Notes under the pieces: model-generated
The model's database searches: none
Seen by the model: only the letters and a program-made list of their open reading frames with translations
Told to the model about the DNA's origin: nothing
Shown here: piece after piece, positions 27,274 through 35,471 of the stretch
Numbering within the stretch: position 1 is the first letter of the stretch
Layout: each line of letters starts with the position of its first letter
Position numbers and translations under genes: made by a program
Source of the DNA: Methanosarcina siciliae T4/M
GTDB lineage: Archaea > Halobacteriota > Methanosarcinia > Methanosarcinales > Methanosarcinaceae
Direction of reading: 5' to 3'
Length of the DNA: 64,000 nt
Assembly: GCF_000970085.1 (NCBI RefSeq)
Contig: NZ_CP009506.1
Coordinates: 806,001 to 870,000, forward strand

Positions 27274-28092
27274 TTACTTTACTATTATTGTGGCTCTTGT
27301 TTCCTGCGTGGCACCCAGGCTGAAGGTGTAAGTTCCTGCTTCTTCAAATGTGTACGAAAAGGCTTTTCCGTAGTACAGGGTTGCATCTTCCCATAGCCCG
27401 TCGTCACTCACAAGTACTGAGGCTCCCTTCGGTCTTTTGAGGTTGACCCAGGTAACAGTATCCCCTTTTTCTATTTCCAAGGTTTCGGGAGAAAACGCTG
27501 TTGAGTAAATCAACATTTTTTCTTCATTCCGGACATTTTTTTCATCACTGTTTTTTTCGTCACTTTTTCCTGAATTCGAAGCTGAGGATGCTTCTGTCGT
27601 ATCCAGGGGATTTTCTACAGTGGCATTTTCACCGGCGTTTTCCGAGTCCTCTTCCTGTAGCTCGGAGGCGGATACTTTTACTGTTCCTTTTATTTCCGGG
27701 TTATCTTTGAGGGTAAGGACATACGTGCCTGGCTCTTCAAATGTATACGAAAAGGCTTTTCCGTAGTACAGTTTCGTCTCTTCCCACAGCCCGTCTTCAC
27801 TTACCAGCACCATCGGAGTTTTCGGTTTCTTGAAGTTAAACCAGGTTACCTCCTCTCCGGCGTTGATCTCGATTGTTTCGGGTGTAAATGTGCCGTAAAT
27901 AACCACTTTGTTAGCAGAGGTATCAGCACTTCTTACAACCAGTTTTGTTTCTTTTGCCGCTGCCATACCCGTTGACATGATAAGAATTGTCACTATCAGC
28001 AGGGCAAAAATTATGGGTTTGTTGTGTTTTTTCGTCTTAAAACCTCCAGTTTTCACAGCTTTTTTTATCCAACTCCTTTCTGGGAATACCAC
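27274..28092 (-). CDS. Secreted double cupredoxin-like protein without copper ligands
   Basis: The 272-residue protein has a signal peptide (PIIFALLIVTILIMSTGMAAA) and two cupredoxin-like domains (about 48-135 and 185-272) joined by a Ser/Asn/Glu linker. The domains share FSPETLEIEKGDTVTWVNLK-like strands, LVSxDGLWE, LYYGKAFSYTFEEAGTY and a final strand. In blue-copper proteins the last loop has Cys, His and Met ligands; here it reads YVLTLKDNPEIKG and YTFSLGATQETR, with none. It is therefore unlikely to bind copper. The GTG at 28092 is not strongly supported; a shorter N-terminus is possible. It is probably on the cell surface and may be structural or bind other ligands. Confidence 0.7.
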   Translation of the reverse strand: MVFPERSWIKKAVKTGGFKTKKHNKPIIFALLIVTILIMSTGMAAAKETKLVVRSADTSANKVVIYGTFTPETIEINAGEEVTWFNFKKPKTPMVLVSEDGLWEETKLYYGKAFSYTFEEPGTYVLTLKDNPEIKGTVKVSASELQEEDSENAGENATVENPLDTTEASSASNSGKSDEKNSDEKNVRNEEKMLIYSTAFSPETLEIEKGDTVTWVNLKRPKGASVLVSDDGLWEDATLYYGKAFSYTFEEAGTYTFSLGATQETRATIIVK

Positions 28093-28280
28093 CTTACATT
28101 TCGATTTATTTTCATATAGCCAAAACGGTATTGTTTTTTCTCTTTACTGCAGGAACGGTTAGGGCGGTTTTGCCTGGCAAATGCTACTGGAAAAAGCAAA
28201 AGGTACTGGCCGTTTTGAGTTGCCTTAACAGGGTTGAAAAGTCCCGATCTTTTGACGTTCTACCGGTCTATTGACTTTCA

Positions 28281-28331
28281 GTGGTTTTGATGTTTTTGTG
28301 GTTTTGATGTTTTTGTGGTTTTGATGTTTTA
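28281..28331. repeat. 17-base tandem repeat, three copies
   Basis: GTGGTTTTGATGTTTTT occurs at 28281-28297 and 28298-28314, and a third copy (28315-28331) differs only at the end. It lies in the 317-base gap between the divergent cupredoxin-like and regulator genes, about 80-130 bases before the regulator start, and may affect its promoter. The rest of the gap (28093-28409) shows no gene. Confidence 0.8.
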
Positions 28332-28409
28332 TCCGGGATTTGAAGTTTCACTTTATTCGTCTTTTTTTCAGTGACTTTATATAATCCCTTCAATTATTAC
28401 TGAAACGAG

Positions 28410-29303
28410 ATGAAATCAAAAACACATATCCGGGGAGAAACCAGATCCTCGCTTCTGGATACGATTTTTCTGTCTGAAAAAAGAAAGAAACTTCTTTTGC
28501 TCCTGAAAGAAGAGGGCCCCAAACGCGGGGAGGAAATTAAGGAAGTTTTTGATTTCCCCTGGAAATCTATTACCCCCCAGATAAAGAAATTAATCGATTG
28601 GGGCCTGGTACTTGAGGAAGGGGAGATGTACATTCTCTCCGATATGGGAGCAGTGATTGCCGAAAAGGTTCAGGCTCTCCTGAATACGCTTTCCATATAC
28701 GAAGAAAACCTGGATTTCTGGTATGATCATGACCTGAGTTCCATTCCTCCCCATCTGCGTGCAAGGGTTGGGGAGCTGGGCCATGTTAATATTCTGGAGA
28801 GAGATCTCTCAAATATTCTACTGATTCCGGAAGAGATCACAAAGAACCTGGTGGGTTCGAAGCGTATTATGTCTTTTGTTTCGGTATTCCATCCTTCTTC
28901 TCCTTTTCTTTATTTTGAATTCCTGGAAAAGGGCATTGAGTCTACGGCAATTGTCACGAAACCCATTCTTGATATTCTTCAGACTGAATGCACTTCGGAC
29001 CTTCCATTTATAAATACGAACAATTCAATCTTCAATAAAGCTCTGATTGAATACAAGCAGGAAATAAAGTATATTCTGAACAGTAAGGCTTCCAATTTTC
29101 TGGTCTACCAAGGCGACTTAAAACCGATGTCAATGATTGTTACCGATCGGATTTTTTTGTTATCTCTTCTGGACAAAAAAGGAAAATTAACGACCAAATT
29201 TCTTATCAGTTCTGAGCCTGCGGCTTTAATGTGGGGAGAAGAGCTTTTCATGTATTATAAGGAGATGTCAAAGCCTGTCACTGAATCTCTTTCTTCCCTG
29301 TAA
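28410..29303 (+). CDS. DUF1724 winged-helix transcription regulator (methanogenesis-regulator type), copy 1
   Basis: The 297-residue protein starts with a winged helix (IFLSEKRKKLLLLLKEEGPKR..., then WKSITPQIKKLIDWGLV), followed by the DUF1724 ligand-like domain. Relatives in Methanosarcina (Msr proteins) control methyltransferase genes, and FilR1 in Methanothrix belongs to the same family; the inducer and target here are unknown. The gene's paralogue follows after 510 bases (29814-30683) in the same direction. Shared marks are the FDFPWKS turn and the late PxxMxxVTDxxFxLSLLDK strand. The region before the ATG lacks a strong ribosome-binding site. Confidence 0.8.
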   Translation: MKSKTHIRGETRSSLLDTIFLSEKRKKLLLLLKEEGPKRGEEIKEVFDFPWKSITPQIKKLIDWGLVLEEGEMYILSDMGAVIAEKVQALLNTLSIYEENLDFWYDHDLSSIPPHLRARVGELGHVNILERDLSNILLIPEEITKNLVGSKRIMSFVSVFHPSSPFLYFEFLEKGIESTAIVTKPILDILQTECTSDLPFINTNNSIFNKALIEYKQEIKYILNSKASNFLVYQGDLKPMSMIVTDRIFLLSLLDKKGKLTTKFLISSEPAALMWGEELFMYYKEMSKPVTESLSSL

Positions 29304-29637
29304 AGTTGTTCCTGGTATGGCCGTAGTTCAGGGTATGACTATATACAGGCAGTACAGCTTCAGTCTTGAAAGATTTTTTTTAAAATAGTAACTTTATCAA
29401 TGTGGTTTTTATTCGCTGTAGGTTTTACCTCAGAGCTTGCAAAAATGTATTGATGATGTGAGGCTTCTTTCATCAACAGCGTCCTACTCGAAAAGAGTAT
29501 TAATGGCTTCTTGACCGCTCCTGAAGAAAACCACAGCAATCTACCACATTTTAATGTTCACCCAATCGAAACGACGATAGATTAGTGTTATCTATCTGTC
29601 GAATTTATATAATTCATAATCGTATATAACCAAAACG

Positions 29638-29778
29638 ATGAAGTCTTTTACTTTGAGACTGGAATATTCTAATGGCGTTGGAAATGACAACTCCGATTGG
29701 AACGCGCTCCCTTTGTTGTGAGTGTCGAGAAGTATGAGCTTCGTCCCGAATTCCTTGAAGAATTTCCTGTGAACTTAT
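29638..29778 (+). pseudogene. Possible short gene remnant upstream of regulator copy 2
   Basis: From ATG at 29638 a short frame reads MKSFTLRLEYSNG and ends in TGA after 25 codons. In another frame the adjoining bases 29688-29778 read ERAPFVVSVEKYELRPEFL and then PVNL before TAG, with coding-like composition. Together they may be a frameshifted leftover of a small gene. The rest of the gap (29304-29813) shows only AT-rich promoter-like sequence. Confidence is low because both pieces are short. Confidence 0.2.
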
Positions 29779-29813
29779 AGTTCCCGGTATAATATATTAT
29801 GTGAGACGAACCC

Positions 29814-30683
29814 ATGAACCCGGTTTCTGGTACCAGTTCTTCGTTGATTGATGCAATTTTCCTTTCTGAAAAAAGAAAGAACCTTCTTCTGCTATTAAAA
29901 GAAGAAGGCCCAAAAAGCAGTGACGAGATCAAAAATGCCTTTGATTTCCCCTGGAAGTCAATGATCCCCCAGATCAAAAAGTTAGTTGACCTGGGACTGG
30001 TCATACATACGGATGGAGTGTATTCCCTCTCTGAAATGGGGGTAGTGATAGTTACAAACGTACAGTTTTTGCTAAACACCCTGAAGATATATGACAACGA
30101 CAGAGATTTCTGGTCCGAACACGATTTGAGTCCGATCCCTTTCCATCTTCTTATCAGAATCGGGGAGTTGGGGCGGTGTAAGGTCCTGAATCCCGATCTT
30201 TCTCATCTATTTAAAGTTCAGGAAGATATTGTAAAATGTATGCTGGGTTCTTCTCGCATTATGGTATTTACTTCGGCAATCCACCCGGCTTACCATCTGC
30301 TCTGTCTGGAATTTCTCGAAAAAGGGATTGATGTTACAATTATCCTTACGGAGTCGGTTTTCGAGAGTATCCGGAATGAGTGCGTCCCTCAGGAAACCAC
30401 ATCTTTCAGTGACAGCTCCGTTCTCAGGCTGGACCTTCCGGAATACAAAAAGGAAGTTCAGTTCTTTTTGACCTGTGAAAACTCACATTTTTTTGTGTCG
30501 GACGGGGAGAAAAAACCAATGATGCTGGTAGTAACCGATAAGATCTTTGCGCTTTCCCTGCTTGATAAAAATAACAGAATTGACCGTAACTACCTCGTAA
30601 GCTTTGAGCCCGGAGCCCTCAAATGGGGAGAAGAACTTTTTGCATATTACAAACAGAATTCCAGGCAGATCCGTTCGATCTGA
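29814..30683 (+). CDS. DUF1724 winged-helix transcription regulator, copy 2
   Basis: A 289-residue paralogue of the gene at 28410. The winged helix (SSLIDAIFLSEKRKNLLLLL, then FDFPWKSMIPQIKKLVDLG) is very similar, while the ligand-like domain diverges more. This suggests the two bind related DNA but respond to different signals. The C-terminal DUF1724 part ends with the conserved SFEPGALKWGEELFAYY. No operon partner is nearby; it faces the methyltransferase at 30798. Confidence 0.8.
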   Translation: MNPVSGTSSSLIDAIFLSEKRKNLLLLLKEEGPKSSDEIKNAFDFPWKSMIPQIKKLVDLGLVIHTDGVYSLSEMGVVIVTNVQFLLNTLKIYDNDRDFWSEHDLSPIPFHLLIRIGELGRCKVLNPDLSHLFKVQEDIVKCMLGSSRIMVFTSAIHPAYHLLCLEFLEKGIDVTIILTESVFESIRNECVPQETTSFSDSSVLRLDLPEYKKEVQFFLTCENSHFFVSDGEKKPMMLVVTDKIFALSLLDKNNRIDRNYLVSFEPGALKWGEELFAYYKQNSRQIRSI

Positions 30684-30797
30684 GTTTTTCCACGTGTTGA
30701 GTTTTCGACTTTCTTTTCTACCTTTATCCGGGTTTTTTCTTACTCACTTTTTTCTCCCTCTCTTTTTTAACTCTCCTATTTCCCTGTTCGTAGAGTG

Positions 30798-31598
30798 TTA
30801 TTTTGTCCCCCTGCCTTTAAAGAATGTATAGCAGAAAGTCCCTTCTGGTCCTGCAGTCTGATGGAGTTCTTCTATCCCTTTTTTCCACGCTTCTTCTTCC
30901 ATCATTTTCATCTCCATAGCCTGGTTTTTTACGCCTTCCACCATGGGAATGATAGTCTTCAAGACAAAACCGTTCACAAGTTCGGGTTTGCTCAAATCCG
31001 CATAAACCATTCTCGGCTCCACTCTTATCTCCCTGAGTCCCGACATCTGCATAAGAGGATAAAGCTGGCGGCCGATTAAAGAGTTCCCTTTCATTTGTGC
31101 CTGTACCCGGATAAGGCAGTGCCAGGCATCGAGGGCATTTCTTCCTTCGGGATAGAAGTAACAGGACCCGTGGTCCCCTTCAATTACGGTAAGCGTCCCT
31201 CCGGGCTTCAGGACTTTTTTCAGGTTTTTCAGGGCTTCTTCCGGGTTTTGCAGATGTTCGAGCACAAAACAGACAAAAATATGGTCAAAGCTTTCGGCCT
31301 CAAAAGGGAGGGAAAATATGTTTGCCTGCAGGAACCTGACGTTTTCAAATCCGTTTCTTGCTACGTTTTCCCTGGCTTTTTCAAGGGATTCAGGGGAGAT
31401 GTCAATTGATGTGATTTCTGCTTCAGGATTATTTTTTGCAAGAATAACAGTCTGGGCTCCTATCCCGCAGCCCGCTTCCAGCACCTTTGCTCTGGGGGGA
31501 TAGATCGTATCATGATGAAGGAGTTTTTCAAGTGTTTCGGCCTGTTCTGAAAGGCGAAGGGCCTCTCTTTCGGAATAACCATGGACATATTCGGTCAT
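30798..31598 (-). CDS. SAM-dependent class I methyltransferase
   Basis: I place the start at the ATG at 31598 (MTEYVHGY), after GGAG some 12 bases upstream; a GTG at 31634 would add 12 residues but has no good ribosome-binding site. The 266-residue product has the Rossmann motifs of class I enzymes: VLEAGCGIGAQT, ITSIDISPESLEKA, the acidic FDHIFVCFVLEHL and the VLKPGGTLTVIEGD strand. It resembles UbiE-type small-molecule methylases. The acceptor is unknown. The second methyltransferase gene follows upstream in the same direction after 240 bases of repeat-bearing sequence. Confidence 0.8.
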   Translation of the reverse strand: MTEYVHGYSEREALRLSEQAETLEKLLHHDTIYPPRAKVLEAGCGIGAQTVILAKNNPEAEITSIDISPESLEKARENVARNGFENVRFLQANIFSLPFEAESFDHIFVCFVLEHLQNPEEALKNLKKVLKPGGTLTVIEGDHGSCYFYPEGRNALDAWHCLIRVQAQMKGNSLIGRQLYPLMQMSGLREIRVEPRMVYADLSKPELVNGFVLKTIIPMVEGVKNQAMEMKMMEEEAWKKGIEELHQTAGPEGTFCYTFFKGRGTK

Positions 31599-31671
31599 GA
31601 ATGCGGAGCTCCAGGTTTTTTCGGTCTTCAGCACTATTTACCGTTAGCACTATTTACCGTTATCAGTTAAT

Positions 31672-31779
31672 ATATCATTATCCTCTGAAATATCATTATC
31701 CTCTGAAATATCATTATCCTCTGAAATATCATTATCCTCTGAAATATCATTCTCTTCTGAAATATCATTCTCTTCAGAA
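31672..31779. repeat. 18-base tandem repeat, six units, encoding SEDNDI on the minus strand
   Basis: ATATCATTATCCTCTGAA is repeated perfectly four times (31672-31743), followed by two variant copies (31744-31779) and a degenerate seventh. Read on the minus strand in one frame it gives (SE(D/E)NDI)n, which stays open upstream through KIKTRRFRLHLEKFPDSS, one frame off from the end of the methyltransferase at 31841, and ends at TAG near 31645. It may be a lost or switchable C-terminal tail; see findings. Confidence 0.85.
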
Positions 31780-31840
31780 CTATCCTTTGTTTCAGACGAG
31801 TCCGGGAACTTCTCTAAGTGCAGCCTAAATCTCCTTGTCT

Positions 31841-32536
31841 TTATTTTCGCATCGTTACCATGTACAGTTTTCTCGGGAGCTCGCCTTCTTCAAATCTTTC
31901 CAGCTCGAAACTTCCGTACTCTTTTGCAAGGCTTTCAACCTTTTCTCTGCTGAAAAAATGCACTATAAAGCCGCCTGCAATTTCGTACATGTCCTCTCCT
32001 CTGTGAGTCCCTGTCCCGTAATGGGCATCTCCGGTGTGTCTGGCCGTATAGACATTTACTCCACTTGGCTTGAGCACTCTTTTTATCTCCTTGCAGAGAA
32101 ACTCCAGTTCGGCTGTGGTAAGGGCCATGCAGTAAAGCATATGAGAATAGCACGCATCAAAAGTTCCGGCTTCAAAGGGAAGAGGGTCTCTTACGTCATG
32201 CCTGAGGGTCGTAACATCTTTCTCAAACCCCGCTTCTTCGGCTTTTTCTTTTATCGCCTTCGGCCCGCTTTCGGTGTAGTCAAGCGAATGGACTGAAAAA
32301 CCTTTGCTGGCAAAAAAACAGGTGTCTCTTCCCTGGCCGCCTCCAAGTTCCAAAATTTTCTTTTTTCCTTCCTTCTCAAAAATAGCTGCAGCTTTCCGGG
32401 CCGGATAACTTGGTTTGTCTCCGAACCTTGAGCAAGAGTTTGAAAACACTTTTTCCCAGTGGGGTTGCTGTCCGTTAAGGATCTCTTTCTCCATTCTGTT
32501 TTCTACTGTTTCACTACCTATAGTTTCCTTCTTCAT
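31841..32536 (-). CDS. SAM-dependent methyltransferase (TehB/UbiE-like)
   Basis: A 231-residue class I methyltransferase with ILELGGGQGRDTCFFASKG (SAM loop), VHSLDYTESGPKA, LRHDVRDPLPFEAG and an RVLKPSGVNVYTARH strand, a pattern close to TehB-like detoxifying methylases. ATG at 32536 follows GAAGGAAGT. The C-terminal residues are VTMRK; the next stop is immediate, but a one-base shift would join a charged repeat tail downstream. Acceptor unknown. Confidence 0.8.
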   Translation of the reverse strand: MKKETIGSETVENRMEKEILNGQQPHWEKVFSNSCSRFGDKPSYPARKAAAIFEKEGKKKILELGGGQGRDTCFFASKGFSVHSLDYTESGPKAIKEKAEEAGFEKDVTTLRHDVRDPLPFEAGTFDACYSHMLYCMALTTAELEFLCKEIKRVLKPSGVNVYTARHTGDAHYGTGTHRGEDMYEIAGGFIVHFFSREKVESLAKEYGSFELERFEEGELPRKLYMVTMRK

Positions 32537-32987
32537 CTTACACTTCCTTCTTATTTTTCCCTGTCAACCTGCACGGTATGATTTTATAACTTAAATTTAA
32601 TATAACTGTCTATTTTATTCAAGAAAAGAAAACGAATCTGGTAGTAAAATCCTTCTGAATTGTGGAAGTTTTTCTAAGTTATAAAGGTTTAAATCACTCT
32701 TATCGGAAAGGGCGGGTATTCTGAACTAAAAAAGATTAATTTTCCGGAACAGAAATAAGGATTAAGTTATTCCGGGTTAGATCCTGTTGAGGTTTCCTAA
32801 AAAAAGGCCAAATTCTTGAGGTTTACACGATTAAGTTAGAGGTTAAGTTAATTTCAATTGTTGGAAGATAATGGAGGTTTGCCCGAGAGAATTTCATTCC
32901 CTCGAGCGATATTTTATTTGGGTTTGAAAACTGGTTTTTGTTCTTTTGAGCACTTTTTTGAGGATAAGTACTTTCACTCTCAAAATT
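32537..32987. other. Intergenic, no gene seen
   Basis: The 450 bases between the methyltransferase and the small protein are AT-rich; no frame has protein-like composition and no strong hairpin was noted. It may hold the promoter of the methyltransferase pair near 32590. Confidence 0.35.
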
Positions 32988-33125
32988 TCATTCTTCTTCA
33001 TCTATGGCACTGACATATCTGGGAAACAAAAGCATGTAATTTTCCTCGTAAGATTTCCCGTCTTTGCTTATATTGAGGCCCCACATGACCTCGGGTTTTC
33101 GACCTATTTCTTTAGCTTGAATCAT
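32988..33125 (-). CDS. 45-residue small protein with a strong ribosome-binding site
   Basis: From ATG at 33125 the frame encodes 45 residues, starting MIQAKEIGRKPEVMWG and ending SAIDEEE. AGGGAGG lies seven bases upstream of the ATG, one of the best ribosome-binding sites in the window, so the shorter form is preferred over longer in-frame starts to 33248. It is soluble, charged and has no membrane segment or cysteine. I do not recognise it. It stands alone between large gaps. Confidence 0.55.
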   Translation of the reverse strand: MIQAKEIGRKPEVMWGLNISKDGKSYEENYMLLFPRYVSAIDEEE

Positions 33126-34007
33126 CTTATTCCTCCCTGTTTCACCTTGCGGTTTCAATAATTGCCTTTCAATAATTATCCTTTTTCTATCCTGCTGGAT
33201 CTCCCCCGGGGTTGCACGGTTCCCGGGATAAGCGCCAGTTGATTTCATTTCTGTTTGCTCTGCAGGATAGAGGATGGATTTCTATCCACTTTAATTAAAA
33301 CTCGAAAACTACGTAAGGATACGGATTTGGGTAACAGGTCTTAGTTCGGAAGATAATGATTTCGGACCATCTGTTTTTAATTTTATACCCTGGCTTACGA
33401 GCCATGTCAGGGCAGAAAATTAATCGGCTTTATATTCATCCACTTATTTGGGTCGAAATGGACTAAATTTTCTTTTTTTCGGGGCCGGACCCGCTTTAAA
33501 ATCACTTTTCCTTTTCCCTTTCATGTGCCTTTATAGCTTCTTTTTCAAATCTTCTTTTTATTATTTGTTCATATTATGGCACAAATTCTTGGTTTCCTGT
33601 CTTTCATCTGTGAAGTGATTTTTTGAAGAATTAATATTTTTCTACTGATATGTACCAATTCGTAAACTTAAGACTAAAACTATTCTTTAAAAATCAAACA
33701 GCGGGTTTCAAAGTAAAAAGCTAAATCTCTCAAAAAGCAGCTTTTTAGAAAAAAACCAGTTTCGTTTTCAGTTATTCCTTTTAGGTCTCAGCCATATCCT
33801 CGCTTCGGGTAGTAAATATCAAGTTTTTTGTAATTTCATAAAGACCTCAAAGTAGTCAGTATAGATAAAATAGCATTTTTTTATGCTATTTTCCTAAAAA
33901 ATGGTATGATGGGATGCATAATAAATTATTTTTCAAAGATAAATACCTATTTATAAAGCTATCATCGAGTTTAATATGAGATCCAAATCAAAAAGAGGGA
34001 AAGTCAA
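33126..34007. other. Intergenic before the CDF transporter
   Basis: Nearly 900 AT-rich bases with no convincing frame. The only clear elements are the perfect palindrome at 33867-33892 (listed separately) and a TATA-like TTTATAAAG near 33950-33960 before the transporter gene. Confidence 0.4.
33867..33892. promoter_or_regulatory. 10-base perfect palindrome upstream of the CDF transporter
   Basis: AAAATAGCAT (33867-33876) pairs exactly with ATGCTATTTT (33883-33892) around a loop of six T. It lies 115 bases before the transporter start and about 60 bases upstream of its likely TATA box, the place for an operator or an activator site. A stem-loop that acts in RNA is the alternative. Confidence 0.5.
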
Positions 34008-35339
34008 ATGTCCGAATCTGATTCCAGCAATCACCTGCATGATAATGAGAGCACTTCTGAGAAGTCCCGCGGCCAGAGCCACAAGCACGAAGAGCTTTTC
34101 AATTACCGGCTTTGTCTGCATTCAATCTCTCACAAATTCTTCCATTCCCATTTTTACAAACATTCCCATGTTCATCCTCACGAGCATTCTCACGGACACA
34201 GCCACACGCATGGGCGGGTTGACTCTTCCATAATTGCTACCCAGAAAGGGCTCTGGGCTGTTAAGTGGTCCTTTATAGGGCTGATGGTAACAGCGGTTCT
34301 GCAGATTTTCATTGTTATTATATCGGGTAGTGTTGCCCTTCTTGCGGATACCATCCACAACTTCGGAGATGCGTCAACGGCGATCCCTCTTGCAATCGCT
34401 TTTACCCTTGCGAGAAGAAAACCGAGCAAACGCTTCTCCTACGGTTACGGTCGGGTGGAAGACCTTGCAGGGTTAATCATTGTTTTCCTGATCCTCTTCA
34501 GTGCAGCAGTTGCAGGCTACGAATCCGTGACCCGCTTCTTAAACCCCCTGCCTGTGGAGCATTTGCAGGCTGTAGCTCTTGCTGCAATCATGGGGTGCAT
34601 CGGAAACGAGGTCGTGGCGCAGTTCCGCATGAAGGTCGGAAAGGAAATAGGGAGTGCAGCCCTTATTGCTGACGGGTACCATGCCAGAGTGGACGGTTTT
34701 ACCAGCCTTGCAGTTCTTATAGGGGTTGTAGGTGCCTGGCTCGGATATCCGATCCTTGATCCTCTTATTGGCATGTTAATAACAATTGCCATCCTCAAAA
34801 TAGTCCTTGACTCGAGCAAACTGGTATTTACCCGCCTTCTTGACGGCGTTGAGCCTGAAGTCCTTGATCAGGTCAAAGCCATTGCCGAGGGTGTCGAGGG
34901 AGTCTGTGAAGTCACGGACCTCAGAGTCCGCTGGATCGGGCACAGGCTCCATGCGGAGATTAATGCTTCCGTTGACCCTTCCCTTTCTGTTGAGGAGGGG
35001 CATGAAATCGCCAATGTCGTAAGGGAAAAGCTTCTGGAGAATTTTTCCTACCTTTCCGGGACCACTATCCATGTCGATCCTGTTACAGCCTCAGGGGGAG
35101 TGTTGCCATTGCGGGCCCGAAAGCCCGGAAAAGAGACGTGGAAGGCAGAAGCGTGTTTTAAACGTTTATCCCGGTTGAAACCCGGTGGTGTTCCTTCTTC
35201 TTTTTCCTCTACTTTTCTTCTTCTCCGCTTTTCTTTTCCATTTCCAGACTTCTGTTTCCTGATGATTTTGCCCGGGGGATCATTCCTTCAGAGGCAACAG
35301 TTGTATACTTCCGTTTTTTCGCCATATCGTATGGAGTAA
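34008..35339 (+). CDS. Cation diffusion facilitator (CDF) metal transporter, His-rich N-terminus
   Basis: The 443-residue protein begins with a His-rich stretch (HPHEHSHGHSHTHG, near 50-65) that can hold metal ions. Six helices follow, with the metal-site motifs LADTIHNFGDA (helix 2) and ADGYHARVDGF (helix 5), then a cytoplasmic ferredoxin-like domain (VTDLRVRWIGHRLHAEI). It exports zinc, cobalt, nickel or similar metals from the cell in exchange for protons. The domain should end near IHVDPV (residue 360); a further 75 residues are Ser/Phe/Pro-rich and look like read-through of non-coding sequence. ATG at 34008 follows AGAGGGA. It faces the IscU gene. Confidence 0.85.
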   Translation: MSESDSSNHLHDNESTSEKSRGQSHKHEELFNYRLCLHSISHKFFHSHFYKHSHVHPHEHSHGHSHTHGRVDSSIIATQKGLWAVKWSFIGLMVTAVLQIFIVIISGSVALLADTIHNFGDASTAIPLAIAFTLARRKPSKRFSYGYGRVEDLAGLIIVFLILFSAAVAGYESVTRFLNPLPVEHLQAVALAAIMGCIGNEVVAQFRMKVGKEIGSAALIADGYHARVDGFTSLAVLIGVVGAWLGYPILDPLIGMLITIAILKIVLDSSKLVFTRLLDGVEPEVLDQVKAIAEGVEGVCEVTDLRVRWIGHRLHAEINASVDPSLSVEEGHEIANVVREKLLENFSYLSGTTIHVDPVTASGGVLPLRARKPGKETWKAEACFKRLSRLKPGGVPSSFSSTFLLLRFSFPFPDFCFLMILPGGSFLQRQQLYTSVFSPYRME

Positions 35340-35471
35340 CTGGTAGGGTAATAGGCTTCCATCGGATAACTTTCCGGCAGCTTAAGAGGTTTTGTGAGTT
35401 CAGGTTTTGTTTTAAGGAAGTTTATTGTGATCATCAGTTCGATAAATATCATCTCCCCATCCATAGTTTAT

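Noticed and set aside
31601..31828. Plus-strand frame with repeated YHYPLK
   Set aside because: It is a translation of the 18-base repeat; no ribosome-binding site or globular part.
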